Below, piece after piece: positions 1 to 9,877 of a stretch of DNA of 64,000 nt. A program made the position numbers and the translations under genes. How positions within the stretch are numbered: position 1 is the first letter of the stretch; every line of letters begins with the position of its first letter. Origin of the DNA: Providencia rettgeri (lineage in GTDB: Bacteria; Pseudomonadota; Gammaproteobacteria; Enterobacterales; Enterobacteriaceae); contig NZ_CP053896.1 in the NCBI RefSeq assembly GCF_013255915.1, positions 3,906,001-3,970,000 on the forward strand. The letters are read 5' to 3'. Under the pieces are notes generated by a model. That model worked only from the letters and a program-made list of their open reading frames with translations, searched no databases and had not been told where the DNA came from.

Positions 1-783
1 GATATCACAAAAATAAATAAAACTCAGTTATCACTTCCTGCTTCAAAATTTAATTCTATACCTAAAGTTATTAATACCGAAGAAGAGGCTATTCAGTTTG
101 CTGAAACTCATTATTTCTTACCTGAAAATTTCATACATAGAAAAGGGTGTGATACCTCACTAAATAATTTAACAACAGATAATCAACGAGTTGAATTAAA
201 AATCAAAAAAGATATAAATTCTTTTTTTAATTCAAAAATTAAAGATCACAGTGAGACATTAACAAAAGTAAACAATAATTTAATTCCCTCTAGTCAACCA
301 ACAAAAAAACATTCATCCTTAAATCAAATTGGCCTTGATATACCAAGAATGAATATTTTTGTTAAAAATAAAGATAATAATCCAACTAAACTACAATCCA
401 TAATTGATATTAATAAATACCTAGGAAAATTACCGCCTTCACATATATGCCATATTTGTAATATTGCAAATCAAGCCCATTTGGCAGAAGGCACTATTAA
501 AGCCTCGGAAATGATAAGTAAAACCCAATCCGAATTTTTATTTCAAGATCATGGCAAATCATCAATCATGATTAATATTTTAGATAATAATAGCTATCAG
601 GTAAAATCTGAAGGTTACTTTAATTTAATCAATACAAAAACTGGAAAAAAAGTTAATAATTCAGAGGTTATAGCAGAAACGACGACTCATTTTACATTTG
701 ATGAACAGGATAAGTTAATTGCTGAAAAACAGGACAAGTTAACACTAAAAATAAAAATTGAAACGAACCCACCACAGCTATAA
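1..783 (+). CDS. hypothetical protein, 3' part only
   Basis: Frame 1 is open from the first base of the window to a TAA at 781-783, giving at least 260 residues with no start inside the window; the first in-window ATG (349) is internal. I do not recognise the family. The protein is rich in Asn, Lys, Ser and Thr, with no hydrophobic segment and only a small cysteine cluster (CHIC, about residue 150 of the visible part). The last 60 residues look like an alternating beta-strand region ending in NPPQL. Base composition is clearly more AT-rich than the liv genes that follow, which hints at accessory DNA. It converges on livF and is separated from it by an ERIC repeat. Confidence 0.6.
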   Translation, partial: DITKINKTQLSLPASKFNSIPKVINTEEEAIQFAETHYFLPENFIHRKGCDTSLNNLTTDNQRVELKIKKDINSFFNSKIKDHSETLTKVNNNLIPSSQPTKKHSSLNQIGLDIPRMNIFVKNKDNNPTKLQSIIDINKYLGKLPPSHICHICNIANQAHLAEGTIKASEMISKTQSEFLFQDHGKSSIMINILDNNSYQVKSEGYFNLINTKTGKKVNNSEVIAETTTHFTFDEQDKLIAEKQDKLTLKIKIETNPPQL

Positions 784-825
784 CTCGATAGCATAGCCAA
801 TAGCAATTTAATGATTTAATAAATA

Positions 826-940
826 ATTCACGTTGTGGCTAGGCGGCAAAATGAGGATATCTCGGGGAGCATACACAAGTATGCGCCCCAAATAGCTGAA
901 TGAAGCCAACAACGCCACAGCGTGAAGGATGACGAAAATT
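826..940 (+). repeat. ERIC (intergenic repeat unit)
   Basis: About 115 bp matching the ERIC pattern: CACGTTGTGGCTAGGCGGCA at the left, a central inverted GAGCATACACAAGTATGCGC core, GAATGAAGCCAACAACGCC, and a right end GCGTGAAGGATGACGA. It lies between two convergent genes. A second, doubled copy occurs at 42045-42259. Confidence 0.8.
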
Positions 941-1642
941 TTAGCCACCGAGATAAGCGCTGCGTACTGCCTCATTAGCTAGCAACGCTTTACCACTGTC
1001 TTCCAATACAATATGCCCATTTTCTAGTACATATCCACGGTCTGCGAGCTTCAACGCTTGGTTGGCATTTTGCTCAACAAGGAAAATCGTCATACCTTCT
1101 TCACGTAGCTGTTGGATTGTATCGAAAATTTGCATAATGATAATGGGGGCAAGGCCTAGGGATGGCTCATCAAGCAACAACAACTCTGGCTGGCTCATTA
1201 AAGCACGGCCTATCGCTAGCATTTGTTGCTCACCACCTGACATCGTTCCTGAACGTTGGCTTCGGCGCTCATATAGCCTTGGAAACAACTTATAAACCCG
1301 CTCAATACGTTCTTGGTACTGTTGGCGATCAGCAAAAAAGCCCCCCATTGCGAGGTTTTCTTCCACAGTCATACGAGAAAATACACGCCGCCCTTCTGGT
1401 ACTAGAGCAATGTCTTCACGCATAATTTTCGAAGTGGGCAATTGAGTGATATCCACGCCTCGGTAAATGACTTGGCCTTCCGATGCTCGTGGATCGCCAC
1501 AAAGGGTACTGAGCAACGTTGTTTTCCCAGCGCCATTTGCTCCGATTAAGGTCACAATTTCACCTTTTTGGATATTCAAGCTAATCTCATGTAACGCTTG
1601 AATTTTTCCATAATGGGTAGAAACTTTTTTAAACTCTAGCAT
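941..1642 (-). CDS. livF: LivF, branched-chain amino acid ABC transporter ATPase
   Basis: Cytoplasmic ATPase subunit of the high-affinity leucine/isoleucine/valine importer; it pairs with LivG under the LivHM membrane channel. The 233 residues match the usual family length. Visible motifs are Walker A GANGAGKTT (about 34-42), signature SGGEQQMLAIGRAL, Walker B LLLLDEPSLGLAP and the H-loop region FLVEQNANQAL. It is the last gene of livHMGF; its start shares the last base of livG's stop, so translation is probably coupled. Confidence 0.96.
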   Translation of the reverse strand: MLEFKKVSTHYGKIQALHEISLNIQKGEIVTLIGANGAGKTTLLSTLCGDPRASEGQVIYRGVDITQLPTSKIMREDIALVPEGRRVFSRMTVEENLAMGGFFADRQQYQERIERVYKLFPRLYERRSQRSGTMSGGEQQMLAIGRALMSQPELLLLDEPSLGLAPIIIMQIFDTIQQLREEGMTIFLVEQNANQALKLADRGYVLENGHIVLEDSGKALLANEAVRSAYLGG

Positions 1643-2421
1643 CAGTAAGCTTCCCCCAAATAGGCTTTTATCACATCTGGATGTTGGCGAATCTCACTCG
1701 GTGTGCCATTCGCCAATGGCGTTCCTTGATTCACGACATAAATACGATCTGAAATTCCCATGACTAATTTCATATCATGTTCAATTAATAGAATTGAAAC
1801 ATTATGATGAGTACGCAACTCAGCAATTAAGTCATCCAAATCATTGGTTTCTTTAGGGTTAAGACCTGCCGCAGGTTCATCCAGCATTAAAATTTCAGGG
1901 CGAGTGACCATACAGCGAGCAATTTCTAACCGACGCTGCTGACCATAGGCTAAATTACCCGCTTGGCGATTTGCAAAGGGGAGTAAATCAACACGCTCAA
2001 GCCATTTTACCGCATTATCAAGCGCTTCAGACTCTGCTCGACGAAATGCAGGGGTTTTCAATAACCCAGAAAAAATGCCACTTTTTAAATGTTGATGCTG
2101 CGCCACAAGTAAATTTTCAATCACCGTCATTTCTTTAAACAACCGCACATGCTGAAATGTTCGGATAACACCAAGGCGTGCAATCGCCTGCCCGGTCAGT
2201 CCCTCAAGATGTTTTTCACGATATAAGATCGTGCCGCTGGTCGGCTTATAAAACCCCGTTAAACAGTTAAAAATGGTGGTTTTACCCGCCCCATTCGGGC
2301 CAATCAGTGAAACTATTTCCCCTTGATTAATGGTTAACTCAACATTGTTGACGGCAAGTAACCCACCAAAACGCATTGTTAAGCCATTAACTTGTAGCAA
2401 AGGCGTTGTTATATGGCTCAT
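1642..2421 (-). CDS. livG: LivG, branched-chain amino acid ABC transporter ATPase
   Basis: Second ATPase subunit of the Liv importer, 259 residues. Walker A is GPNGAGKTT (about 41-49). The signature is the degenerate [13 protein letters not shown] typical of LivG, and Walker B is [13 protein letters not shown]. The N-terminal tail and the long insert after the Q-loop ([19 protein letters not shown]) fit LivG rather than LivF. Its start overlaps the livM stop by 4 nt. Confidence 0.96.
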   Translation of the reverse strand: MSHITTPLLQVNGLTMRFGGLLAVNNVELTINQGEIVSLIGPNGAGKTTIFNCLTGFYKPTSGTILYREKHLEGLTGQAIARLGVIRTFQHVRLFKEMTVIENLLVAQHQHLKSGIFSGLLKTPAFRRAESEALDNAVKWLERVDLLPFANRQAGNLAYGQQRRLEIARCMVTRPEILMLDEPAAGLNPKETNDLDDLIAELRTHHNVSILLIEHDMKLVMGISDRIYVVNQGTPLANGTPSEIRQHPDVIKAYLGEAY

Positions 2422-3689
2422 ACGCCCTCCCCTTCAGGGACTTTTTTCACCTGCATTTGACGACGTTTCATCGGTAATAGGCCTTGTGGTCGCCAGATCA
2501 TCATCAGCACCATCAATGCCCCTAATAACAGCATGCTGTATTGGTTAAGGTCACGCATCATTTCCCGTGATACGACTAAGATAATTGCGGCTAAAATCAC
2601 GGAAGTTTGTGAGCCCATTCCCCCTAAAACGACGATGGCTAACACAAATGCCGACTCCACAAAGGTAAAAGATTCTGGGCTGATAAAGCCTTGTCGTGCG
2701 GCAAATAACGTCCCTGCAAATCCCGCAAAGGCCGCACTAATAGTAAATGCGGTTAATTTTATTCGAGTTGGGCTTAGCCCTAATGAGCGACAGGCAATTT
2801 CATCTTCGCGTAATGCTTCCCATGCACGACCTAATGGCATACGCAGTAAGCGATTGATAACAAATAAGGTTAAGACTACTAATAACAAGGCGACAAAATA
2901 CAGGAAAATAATACGGTCACCAGGGCTGTAATCTAAGCCAAAAAAGTTATGGAAGGTATCCCAGCCATCTTTCGCGGTACGGCTAAATTCCAAACCAAAG
3001 AAAGTCGGTTTCGGTAATTGACTGATCCCATTTGGCCCGCCAGTGATTTCGGTATTATTCAGTAATAAAATACGAACAATTTCCCCAAAGCCGAGCGTCA
3101 CTATTGCAAGATAGTCCCCCCGCAACCTTAGAACAGGGAATCCCAATAAAAAACCGGCTAACGCAGCGGTTAACCCTGCAATCGGTAAACTTTCCCAGAA
3201 ACCAAAACCATAGTAATGATTTAATAAACCAAAAGTATAAGCACCAATGGCATAAAAGCCGGCATACCCAAGAACCAGTAACCCAGATAACCCAACAACC
3301 ACATTTAACCCTAAGCCTAACATCACATAAATTAATGTCAGGGTGGCAATATCCACGCTTCCGCGAGAAACAATAAACGGCCAAATAATTGCGGCAATAA
3401 TAATTACAGCTGCAAGAATCTTTTGCTTGGCTGTCGAACCATCAAAATCAGGGATCGCCCACGCCTTTTTAGGAACTCCTTGCCATACTTTATTTAATGT
3501 CGGACGAACCAACTGGTAAACAAAGATGACAATAATACCCGCAATGATCCAGTTCCAACGTACAGAATCCCCAACCGTAACAACCAGTTTTGTGCCATCA
3601 AGAGCGAGCTGCAACCCCATCATGAACAGTGCCAATACGAAAAAAGTCACTGAAGCCACAATGGCATTAATCCAATTTTCTTTTCTCAT
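2418..3689 (-). CDS. livM: LivM, branched-chain amino acid permease subunit
   Basis: Inner-membrane permease subunit of the Liv importer, 423 residues, close to E. coli LivM. Two N-terminal hydrophobic segments are followed by a soluble stretch (about 65-90) and then the conserved transmembrane core, including [19 protein letters not shown] and the cytoplasmic [15 protein letters not shown] loop that contacts the ATPases. It overlaps livH by 4 nt and livG by 4 nt within one operon. Confidence 0.95.
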   Translation of the reverse strand: MRKENWINAIVASVTFFVLALFMMGLQLALDGTKLVVTVGDSVRWNWIIAGIIVIFVYQLVRPTLNKVWQGVPKKAWAIPDFDGSTAKQKILAAVIIIAAIIWPFIVSRGSVDIATLTLIYVMLGLGLNVVVGLSGLLVLGYAGFYAIGAYTFGLLNHYYGFGFWESLPIAGLTAALAGFLLGFPVLRLRGDYLAIVTLGFGEIVRILLLNNTEITGGPNGISQLPKPTFFGLEFSRTAKDGWDTFHNFFGLDYSPGDRIIFLYFVALLLVVLTLFVINRLLRMPLGRAWEALREDEIACRSLGLSPTRIKLTAFTISAAFAGFAGTLFAARQGFISPESFTFVESAFVLAIVVLGGMGSQTSVILAAIILVVSREMMRDLNQYSMLLLGALMVLMMIWRPQGLLPMKRRQMQVKKVPEGEGV

Positions 3690-4612
3690 ACTTTTTCGAC
3701 CTCCGGGCGTCCCAGAATGCCGGTTGGCATGATTAACAACACACCAATCAATAAACCAAATGACACAACATCTTTATATTCTGTACTTAAATATGCAGAG
3801 GTCATCGCTTCTGCAACACCTAAGATTAAACCACCTAACATGGCGCCGGGAATGCTCCCAATTCCCCCTAATACCGCCGCAGTAAATGCTTTCATTCCTG
3901 CCATAAAACCAATATAGGGGTTAATCACACCATAAAATTGCCCCAATAGCACACCAGCCACAGCAGCCATTGCAGCACCGATAACAAAGGTCAATGAAAT
4001 GACGCGATCGGTATTAATGCCTAATAAGCTAGCCATTTTAAGATCTTCTGCACAAGCTCGGCAGGCTCTTCCCATTTTTGAATAGCGAATAAATAGAGTC
4101 AAAGCTAACATCGCAAGCACGGTAACCACCCAGATGGTCAATTGCATCTTAGTCACCGTGGCTTCAAAACCATCGCTTTCACCGAGAACCCATTGCCCCG
4201 TAATCAAACTGGGTAGGGCTAAATCACGCGAACCTTGTGACAAACTGACATAGTTTTGCAGGAAAATAGACATTCCGATCGCAGAGATCAATGCAATTAA
4301 TCGCTTAGAATGACGGACCGGCCGATAAGCAACCCGTTCAATACTCCAACCATAGGCACTAGAGACCACAATTGCCGCAATGAAGGCCGCAGCAACAAGG
4401 ATCCAACCGATATCAATCCCAAGCATCATTAAGCCTGCGATCACAATAAAAGAGACATAGCTACCAATCATGTACACTTCACCGTGGGCGAAGTTAATCA
4501 TCCCAATGATGCCATACACCATCGTATAGCCGATAGCTATCAGTGCATAAGTGCTACCGAGGGTTAAACCATTCAGAAGTTGCTGAATAAAATACAGAAT
4601 TTGATCTGACAT
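3686..4612 (-). CDS. livH: LivH, branched-chain amino acid permease subunit
   Basis: Inner-membrane permease partner of LivM, 308 residues. I chose ATG 4612 (MSDQILYF) over the longer frame from 4666. It matches the E. coli N-terminus and has an AAGGAT Shine-Dalgarno about 9 nt upstream; the 18 extra residues are unlike any LivH. Conserved signatures include [20 protein letters not shown] and [16 protein letters not shown] (ATPase-contact loop). Confidence 0.95.
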   Translation of the reverse strand: MSDQILYFIQQLLNGLTLGSTYALIAIGYTMVYGIIGMINFAHGEVYMIGSYVSFIVIAGLMMLGIDIGWILVAAAFIAAIVVSSAYGWSIERVAYRPVRHSKRLIALISAIGMSIFLQNYVSLSQGSRDLALPSLITGQWVLGESDGFEATVTKMQLTIWVVTVLAMLALTLFIRYSKMGRACRACAEDLKMASLLGINTDRVISLTFVIGAAMAAVAGVLLGQFYGVINPYIGFMAGMKAFTAAVLGGIGSIPGAMLGGLILGVAEAMTSAYLSTEYKDVVSFGLLIGVLLIMPTGILGRPEVEKV

Positions 4613-4652
4613 AAGACTATCCTTTCGAACTACTTGTCCTCTATAGAGAACA

Positions 4653-4686
4653 GAAGCCGGAAGCAAGTGACTTACTTCCGGTTCTT
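4653..4686 (-). terminator. hairpin between livJ and livH
   Basis: Arms CCGGAAG and CTTCCGG with a partly paired interior, in the roughly 100-nt gap after livJ. On the minus strand the tail is only moderately T-rich (TTCTG). It probably attenuates transcription so that the periplasmic protein is made in excess over the membrane subunits. Confidence 0.5.
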
Positions 4687-4714
4687 ATTCACTATGCTGG
4701 AACACTGCTGAGTA

Positions 4715-5824
4715 CTATTTTACAGAGGTGGAAGTCCCATCTTTGTGCCACTCAAATACACCAAACTCAAACCCTTTCAGGTCACCGTTTGGCTGCCAGC
4801 TTAATGTTCCCATGACAGTTTCGACCGGATTTGCTTTCAAGTCTTTCACTAAATCTTCAGGCTCGATGCTGCCAGTACGCTCCATTGCCGTCGTTAAACC
4901 TTGGATAGCAGCATAAGTTGTCCAAACAAATGGCCCTGTTGGGTCTTCTTTCTTCGCTTTGATGGCATCAACAATCGGTTGGTTAGTCGCGACCTGGTCA
5001 TAGCGTTTTGGTAAAGTTACCAGCATGCCTTCCGAAGCATCACCTGCAATATTCGATAATGAAGAGTTACCGACGCCTTCAGGCCCCATAAAGCGAATAT
5101 TCAAGCCAGCTTGTTTAGCTTGGCGTAAGATTTGCCCCATTTCTGGGTAATATCCCCCAAAGTAAACAAAATCCACATTCTCTTTTTTCAATTTTGCGAC
5201 TAAAGCAGAGAAGTCTTTGTCACCCGCTGTTACCCCTTCAAACATCACTTCTTTAACGCCGGCGTTATTGAGGCTTTCGCGTACAGAACGTGCTAAACCT
5301 TCCCCATATTGTTGTTTGTCATGAACAACAGCAATACGGGTTGGTTTGATCTCTTCCATAATAAATTTAGCGGCTGTTGGTCCTTGGTCTGAATCCAAAC
5401 CTGTTGTACGCAACACCATCTGGTAACCACGCGTGGTTAAATCTGCATTGGTTGCTGCCGGGGTGATCATAATGACGCCTTCATCTTCATAAATATCGGA
5501 TGCAGGCTGTGTTGAAGAGGAACATAAATGCCCAATAACATGGCGGATACCATCGTTAATGACTTTGTTTGCTACCGCAACCGCTTGTTTTGGGTCGCAA
5601 GCATCATCATATTCGACTGCCACTAATGTGTTTCCATTAATGCCACCTTTAGCATTAATATCTGCAATCGCTTGGCGCGCACCTGTAAATTCCATATCAC
5701 CATATTGAGCCACAGGCCCTGACATCGCGCCAACAACCGCTATTTTAATTTCCTTTGCCCATCCTGCTGAACTGAATGCCATCGCAATACAGCCCGCTAA
5801 TAATGCTTTATTCATATTCTTCAT
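4715..5824 (-). CDS. livJ: LivJ/LivK-type branched-chain amino acid binding protein
   Basis: Periplasmic substrate-binding protein that delivers Leu/Ile/Val to LivHMGF, 369 residues. I chose ATG 5824 ([11 protein letters not shown]). It gives a normal signal peptide ending AGWAKEIK, with GGGGA upstream, whereas the longer frame adds 30 polar residues before it. Family landmarks are [50 protein letters not shown] and the C-terminal [14 protein letters not shown]. Only one binding-protein gene sits here, while E. coli has separate livJ and livK; the sequence cannot decide which it is. Confidence 0.93.
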   Translation of the reverse strand: MKNMNKALLAGCIAMAFSSAGWAKEIKIAVVGAMSGPVAQYGDMEFTGARQAIADINAKGGINGNTLVAVEYDDACDPKQAVAVANKVINDGIRHVIGHLCSSSTQPASDIYEDEGVIMITPAATNADLTTRGYQMVLRTTGLDSDQGPTAAKFIMEEIKPTRIAVVHDKQQYGEGLARSVRESLNNAGVKEVMFEGVTAGDKDFSALVAKLKKENVDFVYFGGYYPEMGQILRQAKQAGLNIRFMGPEGVGNSSLSNIAGDASEGMLVTLPKRYDQVATNQPIVDAIKAKKEDPTGPFVWTTYAAIQGLTTAMERTGSIEPEDLVKDLKANPVETVMGTLSWQPNGDLKGFEFGVFEWHKDGTSTSVK

Positions 5825-6203
5825 TTTATCGTCCCCGTCTTCATGGTTCTGAGTGTTTGTGTTTGATTTGTAGTAGATTATTATGGTTGACAGGTACAAT
5901 GCCTGATATTTCAAAATACAGCGAATAAGGCTATATATTTCATAACATTAAACAAGATAATTATGCTAAATAGCAAATGGATATGGCAGGTTTTTACATT
6001 AGAAGCAGAATAAAAAACTGATGTGTTAAAGTAGGTTTTTTGTAAATACTAGTGTTATATTCGGGTTAAATTTAAATTAATCCGAGTGAAATTCGGAAAA
6101 TTCAGTATCACCAAATTTTTCTCTCTAAAATCAAAAAATCGGTTGTAGATCACTCTGGCAGGATGAGTGACTGCAACTCTTACAGGGAAACAAACAAAAT
6201 ATC
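5825..6203. promoter_or_regulatory. divergent intergenic region livJ / panM
   Basis: 379 bp, AT-rich, carrying the promoters of two divergent units. No ORF or obvious hairpin. I could not place an Lrp or other operator with confidence. Confidence 0.4.
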
Positions 6204-6617
6204 ATGAGACTCACTATTATCCCGCTGGTCAATCCTACTGAGCAACAATATCTGGACTTACATAAAATCTGGCCTGACCAGAGCCCTTTTGAGCTAGCCA
6301 AAATGTGTAAAGCAGGTGAGCAATTTTATGCAGCTCGCTTTAATGACCGCCTTCTTGGCGCAGCAAAAATTACTGTGGATCATAGCACTGCCACTTTGTG
6401 GGATTTTTGTGTGCGAGAGGTCACTCGCCGACGAGGTGTAGGATCATATTTATTAGAAGAAATTTGCCAAACAATCCCTGATATTACACTATGGAAATTT
6501 GACATTAGTGGGGTTGCCCTGCAAGAAAAAGAAGCAATGCAGCTTTTCTTGTCGGCAAATGGCTTCAATGCCACCGCACAACCTGATATATGGGAAAAAC
6601 AGCATGAAGTTAAATAA
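6204..6617 (+). CDS. panM: PanM (PanZ), PanD maturation / CoA-sensing GNAT protein
   Basis: GNAT-fold protein that binds aspartate decarboxylase PanD, triggers its self-cleavage and, with CoA, limits pantothenate synthesis. The 137 residues start MRLTIIPL and include the near-invariant REVTRRRGVGSYLLEE acetyl-CoA loop seen in E. coli PanM. The C-terminus is about 10 residues longer than in E. coli. Its place next to liv and rpoH matches E. coli. The end overlaps the next gene by 14 nt. Confidence 0.88.
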   Translation: MRLTIIPLVNPTEQQYLDLHKIWPDQSPFELAKMCKAGEQFYAARFNDRLLGAAKITVDHSTATLWDFCVREVTRRRGVGSYLLEEICQTIPDITLWKFDISGVALQEKEAMQLFLSANGFNATAQPDIWEKQHEVK

Positions 6618-6990
6618 AATTCATCATGTTGCTATTATCGCATCCAATTTTGACGTCAGTAAGGATTTTTATTGCCGTATTTTGGGCTTAAATTTACTTG
6701 AAGAACATTACCGTCCAGCAAATAATTCGTGGAAAGCAGACTTAGCTTTTGGTGAGCATTACCAAATTGAGTTATTCAGTTTTGTTAATCCACCAGCGAG
6801 ACTAAGTTACCCCGAAGCCACAGGGCTACGTCATTTAGCCTTCGGTGTCGATGATTTAGATAAATGGGTCGCTTATTTAACTGAACAAGGTGTGGCTTGT
6901 GAAGCAATACGGGTTGACCCCTACACGCAAAAGCGTTTTACATTTTTCACAGATCCAGATGGCTTACCGCTAGAGTTATACAGTGATTAA
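6604..6990 (+). CDS. yaeR: VOC-family protein (YaeR/GloA2-like)
   Basis: Small vicinal-oxygen-chelate (glyoxalase/bleomycin-resistance fold) protein, 128 residues, strongly like E. coli YaeR: KIHHVAIIASNFDVSKDFYC at the start, then YQIELFSF, GLRHLAFGVDD and the C-terminal RVDPYTQKRFTFF-DPDGLPLELY. Metal-ligand positions (HH, E, H, E) look intact, but the substrate is unknown. I chose ATG 6604, inside the 3' end of panM and out of frame with it, because the upstream extension is only panM read in the wrong frame. The overlap suggests coupled translation. Confidence 0.85.
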   Translation: MKLNKIHHVAIIASNFDVSKDFYCRILGLNLLEEHYRPANNSWKADLAFGEHYQIELFSFVNPPARLSYPEATGLRHLAFGVDDLDKWVAYLTEQGVACEAIRVDPYTQKRFTFFTDPDGLPLELYSD

Positions 6991-7021
6991 TTGAACAATT
7001 AAAAATGTAAAAGTAGAAATG

Positions 7022-7072
7022 ATTATCTGCATTTATCCACCTCTTAACAGGCAATAAATGCAGATAATTTTA
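7022..7072. terminator. bidirectional terminator between yaeR-like gene and rpoH
   Basis: A 15-bp perfect stem (ATTATCTGCATTTAT paired with ATAAATGCAGATAAT) around a 17-nt loop lies between convergent genes, with a TTTTAG tail on the plus side. Confidence 0.7.
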
Positions 7073-7099
7073 GTGAGCAACGAATTAGCCAGTAATAAA

Positions 7100-7978
7100 T
7101 TACATTTCGCTGTCTTCGTCTTCTTCCATCGCCAAACGTAACTTCTTCATGGCGTTCTTTTCAAGCTGACGAACGCGTTCTGCAGAAACGCCGTATTTAT
7201 CAGCAAGTTCTTGCAACGTTGTTTTGTTGTCATCGTCTAACCAACGAGCTCGGATGATATCCTGACTACGCTCGTCCAAAGAGTCTAGTGCATCTGCTAA
7301 GCGATCAGTTGCATGGCTTTCCCAATTATCATCTTCAATTGAGCCAGCAAAGTCTGATGCTTTGTCTTGTAAGTATAAGACTGGGGCTACCGGACCACCA
7401 AAATCACTGCTGTCATCGTCATCTGACATATCAAATGCCATATCTTGTGCAGCCATACGTGATTCCATCTCACGCACATCTTTAGTACTTACCCCTAACT
7501 CTTGGGCAACCATATCGACTTCGTCCTGGTTAAACCAACCAAGACGTTTTTTATTCTTTCTTAAATTAAAGAATAACTTACGCTGCGATTTTGTCGTCGC
7601 GACTTTCACAATACGCCAGTTACGTAAAACGTATTCATGAATTTCAGCTTTGATCCAGTGAACCGCAAAGGAAACAAGGCGAACGCCAACTTCAGGATTG
7701 AAACGACGCACCGCTTTCATCAGGCCGATATTACCTTCCTGAATTAAATCAGCTTGCGGTAAACCATACCCTGCATAACTACGAGCAACATGAATAACAA
7801 AGCGCAAATGCGATAAGATCAGTTGCTTTGCAGCATCCAGATCACCATGGTAATGCAGCCGTTCAGCGAGTTCCTTTTCTTCCTCAGCGGTAAGCATCGG
7901 GTAAGAGTTAGCCGCCCGAACGTAGGCTTCAATACTCCCCTGTGGAACAAGAGCTAATGATTGCATGTCTTTGGTCAT
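7100..7978 (-). CDS. rpoH: RpoH, heat-shock sigma factor sigma-32
   Basis: Sigma-32 directs RNA polymerase to heat-shock promoters, such as the groESL one at 50287-50315. It has 292 residues, slightly longer than E. coli (284). Region 2 is almost identical to E. coli ([40 protein letters not shown]). The RpoH box [17 protein letters not shown], which binds core and is target for chaperone-linked degradation, is present. Region 4 HTH is [20 protein letters not shown]. The C-terminus ends in an acidic tail (EEDEDSEM) longer than in E. coli. Confidence 0.97.
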   Translation of the reverse strand: MTKDMQSLALVPQGSIEAYVRAANSYPMLTAEEEKELAERLHYHGDLDAAKQLILSHLRFVIHVARSYAGYGLPQADLIQEGNIGLMKAVRRFNPEVGVRLVSFAVHWIKAEIHEYVLRNWRIVKVATTKSQRKLFFNLRKNKKRLGWFNQDEVDMVAQELGVSTKDVREMESRMAAQDMAFDMSDDDDSSDFGGPVAPVLYLQDKASDFAGSIEDDNWESHATDRLADALDSLDERSQDIIRARWLDDDNKTTLQELADKYGVSAERVRQLEKNAMKKLRLAMEEDEDSEM

Positions 7979-8175
7979 TCAGATCCTCAATAAAATAATA
8001 GAAAACAGATTAGTTTGTATTGATAACCGCATTGGTTAACCATGAGGCAAACACTTTTAGTCTACCAGTTTAACCGCGTTAAATAAATTATATACAAAAT
8101 TTGTTAACAGTAGGTCAATGTAGGACAAAACAATTCAGACTAAGTTCATTTTTAACGCAAATTTGCAATGGAATC

Positions 8176-8209
8176 AAAGAGTCATGATATAATTAAATCA
8201 TGACTCTTT
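8176..8209. terminator. hairpin downstream of ftsX
   Basis: A perfect 13-bp stem (AAAGAGTCATGAT paired with ATCATGACTCTTT), 8-nt loop, just past the end of ftsYEX. The T-tract is short on the minus strand, so termination strength is uncertain. Confidence 0.6.
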
Positions 8210-8235
8210 AATAAAAATGATGAGAAAACAACTCG

Positions 8236-9213
8236 TTACTCAGGTGTAAAGTGTCGTAAATGTTGAAGTGTTGCTAACCATGCTGCTATCCAACCAACCA
8301 TAGCCGATAACAATAGAATCAATAAAGACTCTTCCCATAACAACCCTTCAATCTGAAATTGTGTACCAAACACACTGGCTACTTTTGCAACACCGTCTGC
8401 TAACTGCCAAACAAGTAGAAAGGTCATAATCAAGGAAATAATGGCACCTAATGCGCCCAAGACAAGGCCACCATTTAAAAATGGCCTCATGATAAACCCA
8501 TCGGTAGCACCAATTAACTTCATCACATTGATTGTATCACGGCGAGCAAAAATATTGAGCCGTACGCTATTTCCTATCACAAGGAACAGTGACACAATCA
8601 TTAAAATCCCAATGACAGAAGCAACTTTCCCCACCAAACCTGTTAGTGCGGCTAACCGTGCAAACCAGCTATCATCCATGCGAACTTCTTCAATGCCATC
8701 GACTTGGCTAACCCTATCACGCAGTGTTGTTAATACATCAGAACCTTCAAAATCAATTTTAGGCGTAATTATGGCCACCGCAGGCAGTGGGTTCTCCTCT
8801 AGCATGTCGAGCGCAGTACTAAAACCAGACCAACTGCGAAACTCACTCATGGCTTGGTCACGTGAAAGATAATTCACATGGTCAACCCCATCAAGCGCTT
8901 GCAACTGCGTTACCACATTTTGCCCACCTTGTTCATCAAGAGATTTATCCAAATAAACAGTGAGTTGTGGTGTTGGGTACCATTGCTCCGCAGCTTGCGA
9001 AACATTTTTCCACACAATATAGCAAAGACTCGGTAACGTGAGTGAAATGGCAATAACCATGATAGTCAAAAAGGTGGCTAAAGGCTGTCTAAGCATATCA
9101 GCGAGCGCATTCAACCACGAATAACGCCACTGCTCTTTCCAACCGCCTTTTAATGCTTTACTTTTCGATTGCTTGGCTCGTTCCGGCTTACTTTTTCGGA
9201 CATTCTTAGCCAT
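8236..9213 (-). CDS. ftsX: FtsX, cell-division ABC-like membrane subunit
   Basis: Inner-membrane partner of FtsE that activates periplasmic amidases through EnvC at the septum, 325 residues. Four transmembrane segments frame a periplasmic domain ([34 protein letters not shown]), and the C-terminus [13 protein letters not shown] is family-typical. I chose ATG 9213 (MAKNVRKSK): GGAGGT lies 6 nt upstream, and the longer frame from 9240 has no such site. It overlaps ftsE by 8 nt. Confidence 0.95.
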   Translation of the reverse strand: MAKNVRKSKPERAKQSKSKALKGGWKEQWRYSWLNALADMLRQPLATFLTIMVIAISLTLPSLCYIVWKNVSQAAEQWYPTPQLTVYLDKSLDEQGGQNVVTQLQALDGVDHVNYLSRDQAMSEFRSWSGFSTALDMLEENPLPAVAIITPKIDFEGSDVLTTLRDRVSQVDGIEEVRMDDSWFARLAALTGLVGKVASVIGILMIVSLFLVIGNSVRLNIFARRDTINVMKLIGATDGFIMRPFLNGGLVLGALGAIISLIMTFLLVWQLADGVAKVASVFGTQFQIEGLLWEESLLILLLSAMVGWIAAWLATLQHLRHFTPE

Positions 9214-9871
9214 GTTGACCTCCAAGCATACGGCCTTCACTTAATGTAAGAACACGGTAGTTACGGCGCTCAATCAATGCAATATCATGGGTTGCCATTA
9301 AAACGGTCACCCCTACACGGTTGAACTCTTCGAATAAACGCATTATCCCTTCTGACAATTCACCATCAAGGTTACCTGTTGGTTCATCCGCTAATAACAT
9401 CGTTGGCTTATTCACTACCGCTCGGGCAATACCGACACGCTGTTGCTCCCCACCAGATAACTGAATTGGAAAGTTTTTAGCTTTGTCCAATAACCCGACT
9501 TTATCTAATGCCGCAGAAACTCGGCGACGAATATCTTCGGTACTGGCACCAGAAATGATTAGCGGCATTGCGACATTGTCATATACCGTTCGATCAAAAA
9601 GCAGGTGGTGATCCTGAAAAATCATCCCGATCTGCCGACGCAGAAACGGGATCTCTCGATTTTTCAAGCGGCTGATATCATGACCATTGAATAAAATATG
9701 ACCCGCACTTGGGCGTTCAATACCACAAATCAGTTTAAGTAATGTACTTTTACCTGCGCCTGAATGGCCTGTTAGAAATGCCATTTCTCCAGGTTGAAGA
9801 TGAAAATCAACCCCTTGGAGTGCTTGGCGGCCACCGCGATAAGCTTTACTAACGTGTTCAAAGCGAATCAT
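9206..9871 (-). CDS. ftsE: FtsE, cell-division ATPase
   Basis: Cytoplasmic ATPase of the FtsEX complex, 221 residues. It has Walker [10 protein letters not shown] (about 35-43), signature [14 protein letters not shown] and Walker [13 protein letters not shown]. It lies 6 nt after ftsY and overlaps ftsX by 8 nt, the conserved ftsYEX order. Confidence 0.97.
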   Translation of the reverse strand: MIRFEHVSKAYRGGRQALQGVDFHLQPGEMAFLTGHSGAGKSTLLKLICGIERPSAGHILFNGHDISRLKNREIPFLRRQIGMIFQDHHLLFDRTVYDNVAMPLIISGASTEDIRRRVSAALDKVGLLDKAKNFPIQLSGGEQQRVGIARAVVNKPTMLLADEPTGNLDGELSEGIMRLFEEFNRVGVTVLMATHDIALIERRNYRVLTLSEGRMLGGQHG

Positions 9872-9877
9872 CGAAAA

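Noticed and set aside
4613..4666. Upstream 18-residue extension of LivH
   Set aside because: Not conserved, overlaps the livJ-livH hairpin region, and a good ribosome site precedes ATG 4612.
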